A stretch of 64,000 bases of DNA from Plantago major (GCA_026545765.1 CM048842.1:23152667-23216666), one strand, 5' to 3'; shown: positions 46,627 through 58,807, numbered from the stretch's first letter. Numbers and translations are program-made. The notes: generated by a model not told the origin, from the letters alone.

Positions 46627-48285
46627 TGTTAGGAAATTTGTTAGATATTTTGTTAGAAATATCTGTTTAGATTTTGATCAGCAACATGATGACTTATCTT
46701 AGTCTCAGAAAGGTGATTAGTACTCTTGGTTCACTTGAACATTGTAAAATAGGAAACCCACTAAGTATGATAGTCTAGCTAATCTTGTATAGGATGTTAG
46801 GTCTCAAAATGTAATTTTTATTTTATGAAGAGAAGACCAAGAAGAAGACATCCAAGCAGAACAAGTTCAACGACATTGAAGATTTGAAGACTGCACAAGA
46901 TTACTGAAACAGTTTTACAGATACCTTGGTCAGATATCTTGAAGACACGAATAGTTTTAAACAAACTGTGTCACAAGAGATATCTGAGAAATAAAAGATC
47001 TATCTGAAAACAAGGAAAGTGTCCACAGATATCTATTCTCAGATACCTTGAGCTTTAATCACATTTCTGAAAAAGAAATATATATATTGCAAACAAAGTT
47101 GTTTCAATAAAAGTGGTATCTGAAGATAAAGATAAGAACGTGCAAAGAATCAGAGAAATCTAATCAAGGTTGTCTCTGATACAAAGCATAGTTCCGTTGG
47201 CACTACAAGACAAAAGTATAGTACAATGCATTAAATGCACGGACAGAGATGTCTGAATAAAAGCAACGGTAGCTTCTGAAGAAGAAGACAAACACCTCTG
47301 ATTATACACAGATATCAATAGTTTTGAATTTGATTTAAGCCTAACGGATACTATTCAAACGGCACTCAAATTCATCTATAAATATCAACACTTAGACTGC
47401 TTGAGAAGACACACTGAACACCTTGAACTCCATAAACACGCTGAACGTCTTACTCTCTCAAAGCAAACTACTTATCCTCAAGCTTTCTGTTGCGACCAAA
47501 GCTCTTGATCTTAAATAGCACTAAAGTTCTAAGTGTCCTGATCCTAAAAAAGCACAGCTATCTGTGAAAGAGTTGAATTGAAAGATCAAGTATCTGAGAT
47601 TCATTCTCTAGAACATTTATCTAAGACTTGGGTCAGTAAAAAGAACAAGATACCATACATTGAAAAGTGTATTAAGTATACTTGATTCACAGAGCTATCT
47701 GATTAACTGAAAAGTTATTAAAGAAGCTCATCTGACAACTCAAACCAAAACCAACACCGTCACTGGCGTGGAGTACAGGAAGTACTTAGTTTGAGAAACT
47801 AAGGAATAACTCCAAGGTTATTGAGCACAGGAAGTACTTAGCTTGGGAAGCTAGGGAATAGCTCAAAAAAGTTTCTGAGTACAGGAAGTACTTGGCTGTG
47901 AAAGCCAGGGAACAACTCAGGGGGAACATTTGGTTGGGAACCATTTGTTGAAGGAATCTTAGAATAGGATTTTTGTAAGGTGACCTCAATTATCTATTCT
48001 AGTGAATTCTAGGTCTTTGGAAGACCGAAGTGGATTAGTTGGAGGATTACGCCACCTCCAGATACCACTATACTTGCTGTGTTATTTACTTTTCTGTACT
48101 TACATTTCAGCAACACACACACACACTTTAACTGTTTCTGCACTTATCTATCTTAAGTCTTCCGCGCTTTGAATCTAAGTATCAGATATCTACACAGATA
48201 TCTGAGAAATAGTTTTTATCGACAAAAGTTTTAAAAGACTATTCACCCCCCCTAGTCTTTTACTTTGCCGTTATCTGGACCAACA
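46627..48285 (+). repeat. Copia LTR 2 (3' LTR)
   Basis: 1,659 bp, ending GGACCAACA before the TSD cactt. TATAAATA at about 47374. Differences from LTR 1 are few and clustered, near 46890-46920, 47295 and 47940, so the insertion is fairly young. Confidence 0.92.
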
Positions 48286-48335
48286 CACTTAATTAAATCT
48301 TCATAATCTAGTGTGTATATACGAATTTATCGAAT

Positions 48336-48770
48336 CAAAATTACTACGTACTTACAAACATCTTAACATTATACTAATTAACAATACAAATTCACAATCA
48401 ATATATCAATTGCACAAAGTTAACTAACTAGTATACTATAGCTCCCATAAACATACAATTGATATAATTAGTTGAAATTAACAAAATTTCCAATTTTGTC
48501 AATAAGTAAGGGTTCAAAAACACTCAACTAAATCATTCTAATCCTACTACATATACGAAAATATCAAATTAACAACCCTACATACTTCCAAACATCTTAA
48601 CATTATACTAAAAATCCAAATTCACAATAAATATATCAATTGAACATCTCATAGTTAACACACTACGTAATATAAGCTAAACTAACTACTACATACTTAC
48701 AATAAACATGCAATTGCTCAAATTAGTCGAAATTAACAAAATCCCCAAATTTGACAAAGTTAGGGTTTTA
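48336..48770. repeat. ~235-bp duplication in the CACTA 5' region
   Basis: 'acatcttaacattatacta', 'aaattcacaat.aatatatcaattg' and 'gaaattaacaaaat' recur in order starting near 48357 and 48592. It lies upstream of the TNPD-like gene and may be part of its leader or promoter. Confidence 0.7.
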
Positions 48771-48974
48771 GCCAAAATACCTTCGATTAAGCGGAAGGAA
48801 GACGAAATTGACTGAACACCCGAACTTCTTGTCCCACGAGCTTCGAAAACACTCCAAAATTGGCCGGAATGGCGGAGATTTGGTCGGAATTGGCAAAATT
48901 GCGAGAGACAAAGAAAGAGATGCAGAAACAAAAATGGGGAAGAAAAGGGGTTCTGCCCCGATTCTATATTCATT

Positions 48975-49283
48975 TTAGCGACGGATAGTCTATCCGTCGC
49001 AAAATCCGTTTTTCTTTTTCTATTTTCCTTCTTTTTTTTTCTTTTTTAAATCTGGTCAACTTATTTAGGGACGGACATTATATCCGTCCCTAAATAACGA
49101 CGGATATTTTGTATCCGTCGCCAAATAGCGACGGGAAAATATCCGTCGCTATTTAGCGACGGATTGAGCGAATTGCTCAATCCGTCTCAAATCCGTCGCT
49201 AAACCTAGCGATTCGTCGCTAGGTAGCGACGGATAAAAATCCGTCGCTACCCCCCGTCGCTATTTGGCGGATTTCTTGTAGTG
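48975..49283. repeat. CACTA subterminal repeat region, right
   Basis: Many copies of atccgtcgct/agcgacggat in both orientations up to the terminus, mirroring 26740-27125. Confidence 0.8.
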
Positions 49284-49830
49284 GTAGGTATATGTTTGTG
49301 AATGTAAGTATAAGGAGACCCATCAACTAGAGAAGTTGCATCTCCGCTTATGTCGTTGAGTGTAGATATAGTTTATGTGAAACTACAACTCTTCTCTTTA
49401 AGCACTATTTCGTCTTCATTTTTGCACTCACCATTCGTTCTTCTTAGCTTATGTCATGTATTCAAGCAAAATAACACAAGTTGGCAACTTCTCGGGTCAA
49501 CATTTCATCCATCACTGCGTGAAAATCTTTAAAATTCAGTAAAGAAGGATAACTACTTTAAAATAATCACTACCCTCTTTGTTCAGAACATGCTCTTTGT
49601 TGCTTATTTTTTTTGCTTGCAAAAGTTGCAAGTTTTTACTACATCCATTTTTATCTATATATTCATCCGCCTATCCGCCCGCCCGCCATTTTTATCACCC
49701 GAACCGCCGCGGGTTGGAAAAATATTCTACCCGTCTCGGTTTATAATTATAATCATCCGCCATAGGTGGGTCGGTTTGATTTTTCGTAAAAATCCGCCCA
49801 CACCCGCCCGTGCTCACCCTTACACATATA

Positions 49831-50784
49831 CTCCGCCTATATTCTGTCAAAATTTGCACATATTTAATATGCTAGAATATTTTTTTCAAAAAATGATGAA
49901 GAAAAAACGTTCTTGAACCGACAACTCTAAATTATCATCGTTATTCTCGTAAGAATGCTAACCAATTTTTTTAATTATTAGTATTGTTTTATTTAATCAT
50001 TCTTTTAAAAAAGTTGGTTATACTATTAAATAAACGAAATTAATTTTGATATAAATACATAAACTATGCCAAAAAACAAAAGTATAAAAGGAAAATATTG
50101 TCTAATAAGTAAATGAGTAGAAAAGAGAAATAAAGATTATATGGGTCCAAAATGAAAAGAAAGGGTGCAAAACTATAGGAAACCATTAGGAAAAAAAAGG
50201 AAGGTAGAAATTAGAAAAGGGAAAAATGAAAAAAAAGAGTGCAAAACTAGAAAATATGAAAAAAGAAATGGAAGGTGGAAATTAGGAAGAAAAAAAAAGG
50301 TGCATTGATGTGAATCGATTGGTGTTCTTGGATTTGAATGCCATATTTAGTAATTAATGGAAAGTTTGTATAAAATTAGACATTTCACGAGGAAAAAGAT
50401 AATCCAAAAGTAAATACCTTCTATGCTCCTCATAGAAGGTATTTGAAATTGAATTATTCATGTACAAATTTGAGGGCTTGAGGCGGGCCGGAGAAATTGG
50501 ATTATTTCAAATAATAAATTTTTTCGGGCCGACAAAAAAGTAACCAAAACTGGATTATTGAAGCTATTTGGAAAAAAAAAAAAAAAAAACCCAACAAAAC
50601 CCCTCAAATCAAACGGATTACACCTACAGATACAAAATAAAGTTTCACCGGAATCAGACGTGAAGATGATTCTGCCCTATCAAAGTCCAAAATATTGTTC
50701 AACCAAGGAGGGGCAGAAAACCAAGTACAGGATAACAAGTCCGGATTTAACAAAAAGTTTCTGCTAATCTGATCATCTGTCGAA
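49831..50784. other. AT-rich spacer, no gene
   Basis: Contains a perfect 14-bp stem with a 5-base loop at 50412-50444 (aaataccttctatg / catagaaggtattt) and a poly-A run near 50572-50588. No coding sequence is supported. Confidence 0.4.
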
Positions 50785-51262
50785 CTACTTACTACTCCAG
50801 TCTAGATTAACGCCATAATTGGCCAAAAGATCTGCTACTTGGTTGCATTCATGATAAACAAACATCAGCTTTGAATCTTGTAATGACTGGAGCATTCTTG
50901 TGATTTCTTTTTTTTTTCGATTTCTCGTTGGTAGGTATCCGCTACATGCGATTAATCCAATCGAACATTATCAGCCCCTTTTGAGGGAGCAACTCTTGCA
51001 GCAGTGTTTTTTCAAGCACTGGTACGTGGATCCCCAAACTTCCGGATCCTTCGCCTTCTTCTGCTGGTACTTGGATATTTCAGACAAAGCATACTGTGAA
51101 TCAGATTGAATAATAAAAGAGACCCCTTCTAAATTTCCCAAAAGCAATAACCCATGTCTGATTGCTTCTAGTTCCGCATGATTGATTGTTGTCCGTCCCA
51201 GACAGCCAGCTCTAGCTTTGATAAAATCGACACTAGAATTCCTCAAGACACACCCATAACCG
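50785..51262 (-). pseudogene. RNase H-like domain fragment (RVT_3 type)
   Basis: On the - strand, TGYGCVLRNSSVDFI leads into 'TINHAELEAIRHGLLLLG', 'IIQSDSQYALSEI' and, in another frame, 'KLMFVYHECNQVADLLANYG'. The Glu and Asp of HAELEA and SDSQ and the final Asp of VADLLA correspond to the RNase H active-site pattern of plant RVT_3 domains. An upstream in-frame stop and a frameshift near 50960 mark a decayed fragment, probably from a non-LTR retrotransposon or a dispersed RNase H-like gene. Confidence 0.7.
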
Positions 51263-51714
51263 GTTTATATGATGCTAGGGTGTTCTAGTCTAACTACACC
51301 AAAATTTTGACAAATTTGACAAGAGTCGACTCATCTAATTCTCTTTCTATTTTTTTATTTTTCTAACATTTTAATCTTAAAAAAAAATTATCTAAAAAAT
51401 TTGGAAGAAACATCAGATTCCGTCACAAAATTACAGTTTAACACGTATTTTCATATAATAAAATAATTTACATAATTGCAAAAATATGATAAATAAAAGG
51501 CATAAAATCGTATATAACTTGATTCAGATCTTACATCTTAAATTAAAAAGTTGAATATGTATGCACCAGATTAAAATTGAATGAGTAAAATAAATTGACC
51601 TCGGATGTTCGCTTAATGTTGATGTCATTCAAAAATCTTCTTCATATTTAACATAATGAGTCTGTCTTGCGAAAGACCTCTATGTATAGGAAAGTCCCGA
51701 AAGTCCCCTTCAAA

Positions 51715-53030
51715 TGTTAAAACTAGACAATTATACCCTTTTTCTCGACTTGATTTTTTAATGATTTTTTACGGATCTTTTGACCCGGATTCATTAAAAA
51801 CGGATCAAGTATAATGTAAAAACTAGACAATATAATGTAAAAACTAGCAAATATAGACAATTATGTTTCACTGAGTAAATTTCTGGATAAGTAATAAAAC
51901 TAGACAATTCATTTACAAAACTATACAATTCAATTACAAAACTAGACAAATATCATCATCAGTTCAAAACACAAATTTTTCTTCAATTGCTTTAGTTTCT
52001 TTAGAGCACTCTTCTTTAAATCATCCAATACACCCTCTTCAAAATCATCATCAGCATAAGGTCTCTTATATCAAGGAAAAGGAGTTCCTTGGAACAGCTC
52101 CATATGCTTCATCAGAAAAACACCACAGTCAAAAGTTCCAAGTTTACCAAGTCCAATCAAGCTTCACATTTTATACAAAAAAAAGCATCGAACATTTATA
52201 CAAAAACTAGAAAATTCCTCTCATAAACTAGACAATATAATGTAAAAACTAAAGAATTCATCTCTTAAACTAAACAATATAGTGTAAAAACTAGACAATA
52301 TAGACAATTATGTTCATGTTTGATCATAAAACTAGACAATATACACTAAAAACTAGACAATATCTCGTAAAAACTAGACAAATATGTTGAGCTCAGTTAG
52401 TAAATTTAATTTGAAGGTGAAGGTGAAAATGTAAAAACTAGAGAATTCCTAAATGTAACGTAAAAACTAGAAAATTTCTCGCATAAACTAGACAATATAA
52501 TGTAAAAAATAAACAATATAATGTAAATTTAATATCATGTAAAAACTAGAGAATTATTTTCATAAACTAAACAATACAAGGTAAAAACTAGACAATATAG
52601 ACAATTAATATGTTCATATTTGATAATAAAACTAGACAATATATACTAAAAACTAGACAAATATGTTGAGATCAGTTAGTAAATATCTTGAATAAACTTA
52701 TTGACACTCGATATAAGAAAAAAATAAATTTAATATCATGTAAAAACTAGATAATTCCTTTCATAAACTAAACAATAGTGTAAAAACTAGACAATATAGA
52801 CAATTATGTTCATGTTTGATAATAAAACTAGACAATATTTCATAAAAATTAGACAATATCCTCTAAAAACTAGACAAATATGTTGAGATCAGTTAGTAAA
52901 TTTGATAGTTGGTGAAGATGTAAAAACTAGAGAATTCCTAGACAATATAATGTAAAAACTAGAGAACTCCTCGCATAAACTAGACAATATGATGTAAAAA
53001 CTAGACAATATAATGTAACAACTAGACAGA
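51715..53030. repeat. Array of aaaaactagacaatata motifs
   Basis: More than twenty irregularly spaced copies of (gt)aaaaactagacaat(ata) and cataaactagacaat, with higher-order units that also include 'ttgagatcagttagtaaat' and 'tagacaattatgttcatgttt'. Non-coding. Confidence 0.85.
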
Positions 53031-53039
53031 CAACATGAA

Positions 53040-53520
53040 AATTATCCTAATGTACCAAATAACAGACAACGAAAATCGAACAACAACAACCGCGATGAAA
53101 CTGAAGAGATGAAACTGAAAATCAAGCAACAACAATGAAAATCAAACAACAACAACGAAAATCGAACAACAACAACGAGCAAAATGCAAAATCGAGCAAT
53201 AACGAGCAAAACGCAAAAATCGAGCAACAACGAAGCAACAAATTACCTGATAATCACTGGAATCGCGATGAAACTGACAACAAAGGCAAATCGCTTTTGG
53301 ATCGAACTCAAATCGCGAAATCGAACTCAACAACTGACAACAACAACAACAACGAAGCAACAAAACGCAATGAATCAAGTTTCAACAACGAAGAAACTAA
53401 TCGAACTCAACAACAAAGCAACAAAAAATCACGGAACAAATTTAAACAGACAACAACGAAGCAACAAATCGAACTCAAAAACACTAAAATCAAGTTTCAC
53501 CATACATTACCTTATGATCG
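53040..53520. repeat. CAA/GAA-rich low-complexity tract
   Basis: Repeated 'caacaacaacgaaaatcgaac' and 'gaagcaacaaa' strings. Open on the + strand only because the repeat lacks stops; the encoded Asn/Gln/Lys/Thr strings have no domain. Confidence 0.7.
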
Positions 53521-54105
53521 TGCAATGAATCGCCAAAAGTAGAGAGAAAATCGCTCCAGAATCGCCAAATCGAGGGTTTCGGAAAAAATTGCCTAAAATA
53601 GAGAAAGTCGGAGAAGAAACGGCTGAAAATGGAGAAAATAACCGACAAAACCCTATTTATACTATCCCATAAATAAAACGGTATGACCCGAATGATTTTC
53701 GACCGCAAAACCCAGGTATTTTGACCCGCGAAATTAAAAACGGGCCAACGTAAAAACTAGACAATTTCTGTAGAAACCAAGGGGACTTTTTGGACTTTTC
53801 TAATAGTATAGGACTTTTATAAGACTAAGTATAACATAAAAGGGTTCAACTTTTTTGAGCAATTGAGGCTTTCATCCTCAAAATAAAATTCTAGGTTGAC
53901 GGAGTTTGATTTTGAAAATTTTATCTGGAACTGAAATTTTGTGACGGGATCTGATGTATCTTCCAAAATTTTTAGATAAATTAATTTAAAAACATGGCTA
54001 GACTCTAACTATGTTTAAAGTTAAAATGTTGAAAAAATAAGAAAATAAAAAAGAATTAAATGAGTTGACACTTGTTAAATTTTGGAGATGGTGTACTAGT
54101 GGGGA

Positions 54106-54432
54106 ACCGGTTTCCTCTTCCCTACCACATGCTGCACTACCTCCTAGTGCTTTAAAGGTTGTACCATGGTTGTACCATATACATTAAATGTTATACTGTA
54201 CAACACATTAAAGTATCAGATGGTAATGCAACATGCTGTAGGGTATAAAAATTTTGGGAAACCCTAGCATCAAAAAACGCTATACCCCTATCCTTAACAA
54301 AAGACCCATCAGTACTGAGAGTAGGTAGTATCATGCTACTACTTTCTCAATTTAAACTCCTTTCATAGCCAATTTTATCTATTCTAGCTACTAAGTAGTA
54401 GCTGTGCAGGAAGGAGTAGCATTCAGAGGCAA
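54106..54432. other. Spacer between two DNA transposons
   Basis: No gene. 'ttgtaccatggttgtaccat' near 54162-54180 is a small internal duplication. Confidence 0.4.
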
Positions 54433-54747
54433 TTAATGCCACACTAATGTTAAACGCAGCACCTTTTTGGCTAAACGCAACACCAATTATTTGCGTACTT
54501 ACCAAAAATGTCCTTAACTCAAAAAAAACTTTAAAAATTAACGTAAAATCGAAATAACTCGTTTACACAAACACAATAACATTAACATGCACGATTGAAT
54601 ACAAATTTCAACAATAAAAAACATCGAAAAATTTTCGCAAATTTTTTTTTTTTTTGGTGAAAGTGGAAAAAGTTGAAAAATATGTAGAGAAATTGGGGGA
54701 AAAAAAAAGAAAAAAGTAAAAACTGAAACTAAAAAAAAAAAAAAATG

Positions 54748-54808
54748 AAATGGCCAGTTCTCAAAACCGGACATTTAAAAAATGGCCGGTTTGGAGAACC
54801 GGCCATTT
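54748..54808. repeat. Palindrome cluster in the left MULE inverted end
   Basis: aaatggccagttctcaaaac-cggacattt followed by aaatggccggtttggagaac-cggccattt. Each half is nearly self-complementary and the halves are inverted to each other. The right-end copy is cleaner. Confidence 0.75.
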
Positions 54809-55145
54809 TATTTATTTATTTATTTTTCAGTTTCAGTTTTTTTTCCAATTAAAATGGCCCGTTTGACCGGCAATATTTTTTTTAAAATTTAAATTTATTT
54901 ATTTTGAATTTGCAACTTTAACTTTAATTCGAACTTTAATCGAAATGCTTCCGAATAAAAGGTTACAATTTGAACACGAACGAACTTGAATAGAAAACTA
55001 TTCTTTTAACAATTATTTATTTATTTATTTTACATAAAGAACTATTTCAGTAAAAGTGAAATCATATTTATTTTAATTACGACAACATGAATTTTCACTC
55101 ATTTCACTATAAATACAGAACACAACATAAAATTGAAACCATAAA

Positions 55146-57816
55146 CTAGAACAAAAACCATTGGCGTAGCCGAACGGAATAATGTTGCATCCAATGGCTT
55201 ATTCTTTCCTCTCTAGCAGATTCCCATGACATCCATAATGGTGGAAGTGGGCATTCATCTATCACGCGCAGCCTAGTATAGTGATTGTTATCAACGAATC
55301 CCATTGTCCACTCTTCATCTGTCGATGCAGGGTCCGGAGATGGTGAGTCCATCTGTGAACGACACTCCAATGGAAAATATGTAAGACTCCCAGTCTTTGC
55401 ATAGCAGCTCAAGACCCGTTGGTACGCTGTAGCTGTAAGAAAGCCCATATCCGGGAGTGTATACCACCATGGGTTGTTACATGGGCCTGCAAACCAGTTC
55501 AAACGACTAGTTATTTCTGTGACCCTTTGTGGCCCCATTTTTGCGACGTAAAGCTCCATATGGTTGTTCAACTCCTCCATAAGTTCCTGCCTGACGTCTG
55601 GCCACCGGTCTTGTGAATGGTATTGGAGTTGTGCTATGACCCTAAAACCGCAGTTTCCATCGGAGACGACATTAGTCCCCTCTAATGAAGTGTACAGTTT
55701 GTTGCGGCATTTGACTCTGGTATTTAAATGATCTACCAGTACTTGCTTGCGAACCTGAACCTGCATTGCTTGGGGTGGAATTCTGTCGTGATTGATTCGC
55801 GTGTTGGTGCTCCCAAGCAGATGGGATCCTACTCTCATGTCAGTAGTCGCCTACCTCTTCGTTGGTTTACGATTGGCTCCTCCAAGAACGATTGTGACGC
55901 ACTCGAATCGTCAAAATACGATCTCATTTCCTCCTCTGTGGCGATCTACTGCGGTCCTCGCCTACCAATAAACTGGTCCCGTACACTTTGCTGCCTAGTT
56001 TCAGGTGGTTCCCCCATGTGAAGAGTTCTCCAGAACACGTTTAGATCGTGAACCGGGTGGACGGTCCTCCTGTTTCTCAAGTTGACGGTGAATTGGCATG
56101 CGTACATTAGTCCAAAACTTGTGCGCAATGTGTGATCGCAATCACTGGGATTAACATCGTCCATTTGTTTCACCATTTTGTCAATGGTAAGATGTGAAAC
56201 CACACCTCCCAGCCTACGGAAGATGTGACTTGTTGTGGAATGAGGCTTAATCGTAAGAGATCTCTCAAACTCTGTGCGGATCGCATCAAAATGCATTTCA
56301 AGTAGGCCATGCAGCTTCGGGAATGTCCGGTGAAACTTCTGATTTGAAGGACACAACCACAACTTGTACCTGGCGTGAGCAGATTTGACTCTGCAACCAA
56401 TTTACAGTGTTGAATGTCAGTTTCGGCATAACTGTAATTATAGGCTAGTAGTGCAATACGAAATAAACTAATGTACGAGTGGCTTTATGACGATAAATAG
56501 AATTACCTGTTGGTCGTGTTTGTGCCGTAGTGTAGGATGTTCTTGGTCCAAGCGAGGACAAATCGCTCACGGTATGGGTCCAACCATGTCCTCCGTATGT
56601 ACTCCATGACAGCCGGTAGTCTTCGCCAGGCCTCCGCCATTTCTGCAACTGCCTGCTCATGGAGTTCTGCAGTCTTTGCATGCACGATGCGATCCCATCT
56701 GGATTTTACTGCCCCTTGATACTTTGTGGAACCACACAACTTGTTTACTTTAGCCTGCACATCCTTTGCTATGTGCCTCCGACACAGTAGGTGTGCTGCT
56801 TCTGGAAATACGATATTAATCGCATTCATTGCCGCTAACTCTCTGTCGGTAACAAAAACCCCCGGTGAGACACCACACTCAGCAAACAACTCCCGCATTT
56901 GTGTAAGCCCCCACACATAACTTGACGTCCTTTCGTTGGAGAGGAAAAGGAAAGCTATGTGATAGTTTTACCCAGTGGGTAAGACGCCAATCAGTTCCAC
57001 CAAAGGCATGTCGTACAAATTTGTCTTGTAGGTTGCATCCATGAGGACAACTTGCGGGAACAAACGGATCATCTCCCTTGTATTAGGATGAGCTAAGAAA
57101 ATTCCCTCCAATATGTTAGTACCCTGCACTTGCGAGTGTGTAAATATATAATGATGTTTTTCCAACATATGCAAGAAATAATCCATTGGGTGCATCGATC
57201 CCATCTCCATACGTTGATATTTCTGGTCAGCATTGCATATGTGTCGTAGGACACTACAGTTGTTTGTAAACTCCTTTTTGAGTTTCCTGAGAATTTCTCT
57301 AGGTGGCATTCCGCACTGCAGCATTTCAATCACTCACACGAACTCTTCTTCATTCAGCTTCGAACTGGACGTGTGCCCATGGGGGTAATTCCCGAGTGCA
57401 TGATTGTGTTTCTCGTGGCCCTCTCTGATAGCAACTCTCCACTCCCCTGGATACCTCTCATGCAGCTTAACCTGAAATTGACAATTGTGCTTCTTAGTCC
57501 CAACTGCATTTCTGGATTTCACTTCGGGATCACTTGAAGACGTGTTTCTATAGGCCCCACCACGCTCACAACTCATGTATACGTACGTGTCTTGGTTTCG
57601 AATGTGAGATCGCAAAAAAGATATTATTTTCTCGACCAACAGCACGAACCCAAGTTTCTGCAGCTTCACGAGTATCAAAACTCTGATTGTTTTGGAAAAA
57701 TTGACTGCAATCTGGAAAAACAGCCGCATCATCGGATGAAATATATGAAATAGGTGAGTCACTCCTAGTATACGTGTTTGGGATTTGAAGTGTTTAGAAT
57801 GGAATATTTGTTTCAA
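55146..57816 (-). pseudogene. MULE transposase fused to an OTU-like cysteine protease, broken
   Basis: Order on the - strand: FAR1/WRKY-like DNA-binding domain with 'YVYMSCERGGAYRN', 'NCQFQVKLHE', 'EWRVAIREGHEKHNHALGNY'; MULE transposase core with PQVVLMDATYKTNLYDMPLV, 'VFVTDRELAAMNAI', 'AAHLLCRRHIAKDVQAKV' and a Trp-rich region; an intron at 56506-56391 (GTAATT...CAG); 'VKSAHARYKLWL'; and a C-terminal OTU domain with DGNCGFRVIAQLQ (Asp and Cys) and NNHYTRLRV (His). Breaks: a T-run shift near 57612, TGA 57336-57334, TAA about 56970, TAG about 55948 and a shift near 55840. The last frame, holding the whole OTU domain, is uninterrupted for 230 codons. Such fusions are known in plant MULEs; the protease's target is not. 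Confidence 0.87.
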
Positions 57817-57860
57817 TCAAGTGTGGAGTTTTTTAAAATGATGGTGGGGGTGGGGGGGAT

Positions 57861-57866
57861 TTTATA
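57861..57866 (-). promoter_or_regulatory. TATA box facing the transposase-OTU gene
   Basis: On the - strand gttctataaaatcccccc lies at the left edge of the minisatellite and about 45 bp before the coding frame. Its context mirrors the + strand box at 58808. Confidence 0.6.
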
Positions 57867-57873
57867 GAACTGT

Positions 57874-58776
57874 AGATACGTCACGTTAATCGATACGTCA
57901 CGTGAATCGATACGTCACGTGAACCGATATGTCACGTTAACCGATATGTCACGTTAATCGATATGTCACGTGAATCGATATGCCACGTGAATCGATATGT
58001 CTCGTTAATCGATATGTCACGTGAATCGATATGTCACGTGAATCGATATGTCACGTTAACCGATATGACACGTTAATCGATATGTCACGTGAATCGATAT
58101 GTCACGTTAACCGATGTGTCACGTGAACCGATGTGTCACGTGAACCGATATTTCACGTGAATCAATATGTCACGTGAACTGATGTGTCACGTGAACCGAT
58201 ATGTCACGTGAACCGATGTGTCACGTTAATCGATATGTCACGTTAACCGATTTGTCACATTAATCGATATGTCATGTGAATCGATATGTCACGTTAATCG
58301 ATATGTCACGTGAATCGATATGTCACGTTAATCGATATGTCACGTGAACCGATATGTCACGTTAATCGATATGTCACGTGAACCGATATGTCACGTGAAT
58401 CGATATGTCACGTGAACCGATGTGTCACGTTAACCGATATGTCACGTTAACCGATATGTCACGTTAATCGATATGTCACGTGAATCGATATGTCATGTTA
58501 ATCGATATGTCTCGTTAATCGATATGTCACATTAATCGATATGTCACGTGAACCGATATGTCACGTTGACCGATGTGTCACGTTAATCGATATGTCACGT
58601 TAATCGATGTGTCACGTTAATCGATATGTCACGTACACCGATGTGTCACGTTAATCGATATGTCACATGAATCGATATGTCACGTTAACCGATGTGTCAC
58701 GTTAATCGATATGTCACGTTTACCGATATGTCACATTAATCGATATGTCACGTGAATCGATATGTCACGTTAATCG
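57874..58776. repeat. 17-bp minisatellite, about 53 copies, rich in CACGTG
   Basis: The unit is tcgatatgtcacgtgaa, with variants ...cacgttaa, ...cacgtgaac, gatgtg and catgtg. Positions are almost perfectly phased at 17 bp for 903 bp. Many units contain the palindromic G-box core CACGTG; most others have CACGTT. It fills the whole gap between two outward-facing TATA boxes. Confidence 0.95.
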
Positions 58777-58807
58777 GTAGTTCCCGTAAAATGAGGGCTT
58801 TTGGTTC

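Larger units (their letters stand above)
31227..48285 (+). mobile_element. Ty1/copia retrotransposon complex, Sirevirus-like, with a rearranged 5' end
   Basis: The whole 17,059-bp block is flanked by the exact 5-bp TSD cactt (31222-31226 and 48286-48290). It consists of a 43-bp LTR stump, a duplicated piece of the internal 3' end (31270-32238), a full LTR (32239-33897), the internal region with gag, pol and a large extra gene, and a second full LTR (46627-48285). Both LTRs are 1,659 bp. The long LTR, a long gag with a C-terminal coiled coil, an iMet primer site and a large gene after pol fit the Sirevirus (SIRE/Maximus) lineage. It is inserted in the CACTA element upstream of TNPD. Confidence 0.9.
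26726..49283 (-). mobile_element. CACTA (En/Spm) transposon, split by a copia insertion
   Basis: Ends are CACTACAAAAAAAACCAG (26726) and ...ATTTCTTGTAGTG (49283), with the exact 3-bp TSD gta at 26723-26725 and 49284-49286. Subterminal arrays of tccgtcgct/agcgacgga in both orientations lie at 26740-27125 and 48975-49265. Two - strand genes, TNPA-like and TNPD-like, are present. Without the 17-kb copia insert it is about 5.5 kb, short because the TNPD catalytic core is missing. Confidence 0.92.
26530..49822. mobile_element. hAT-like non-autonomous element (outermost shell of the nest)
   Basis: Left end tagggttgtgcaaaaaatccacccg (26530) and right end gctcaccctta (49822) are imperfect inverted copies; the subterminal DNA on both sides is dense in ccgccc/cacccg. 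The right flank cacatata (49823-49830) is found at 26456-26463 before a TA expansion. Only 196 bp and 536 bp of this element remain outside the CACTA insertion; no transposase. Confidence 0.75.
51662..53826. mobile_element. Second TIR element nested in the first (tentative)
   Basis: gtcttgcgaaagacctct ... gaaagtcccctt at the left is mirrored by aaggggactttttgga ... ataggacttttataagac at the right, about 50 bp of imperfect inverted repeat. The space between is filled by simple tandem-like arrays. No TSD found. Confidence 0.45.
51286..54105. mobile_element. Unclassified DNA element with long imperfect inverted ends
   Basis: The left end (ctacaccaaaattttgac ... gactcatctaattct ... aacattttaat ... 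ttggaagaaacatcagattccgtcacaaaatt) is repeated in reverse at 53900-54095 (aattttgtgacgggatctgatg ... ttaaaatgtt ... gaattaaatgagttgacac ... tggtgta). Inverted ends of about 150 bp suggest a Mutator-like element. CTAGT is present near both ends but a clean TSD is not proven. No transposase inside. Confidence 0.6.

Noticed and set aside
50412-50444. Candidate microRNA hairpin
   Set aside because: A perfect 14-bp stem with a 5-base loop is too short for a plant microRNA precursor; no extended pairing.
53135-53542. 135-codon frame rich in Asn/Gln/Lys
   Set aside because: Product of a CAA/GAA simple-repeat tract lacking stop codons.
57874-58776. CRISPR-like array
   Set aside because: The 17-bp units are contiguous with no spacers, and this is plant nuclear DNA inside a transposon; it is a minisatellite.
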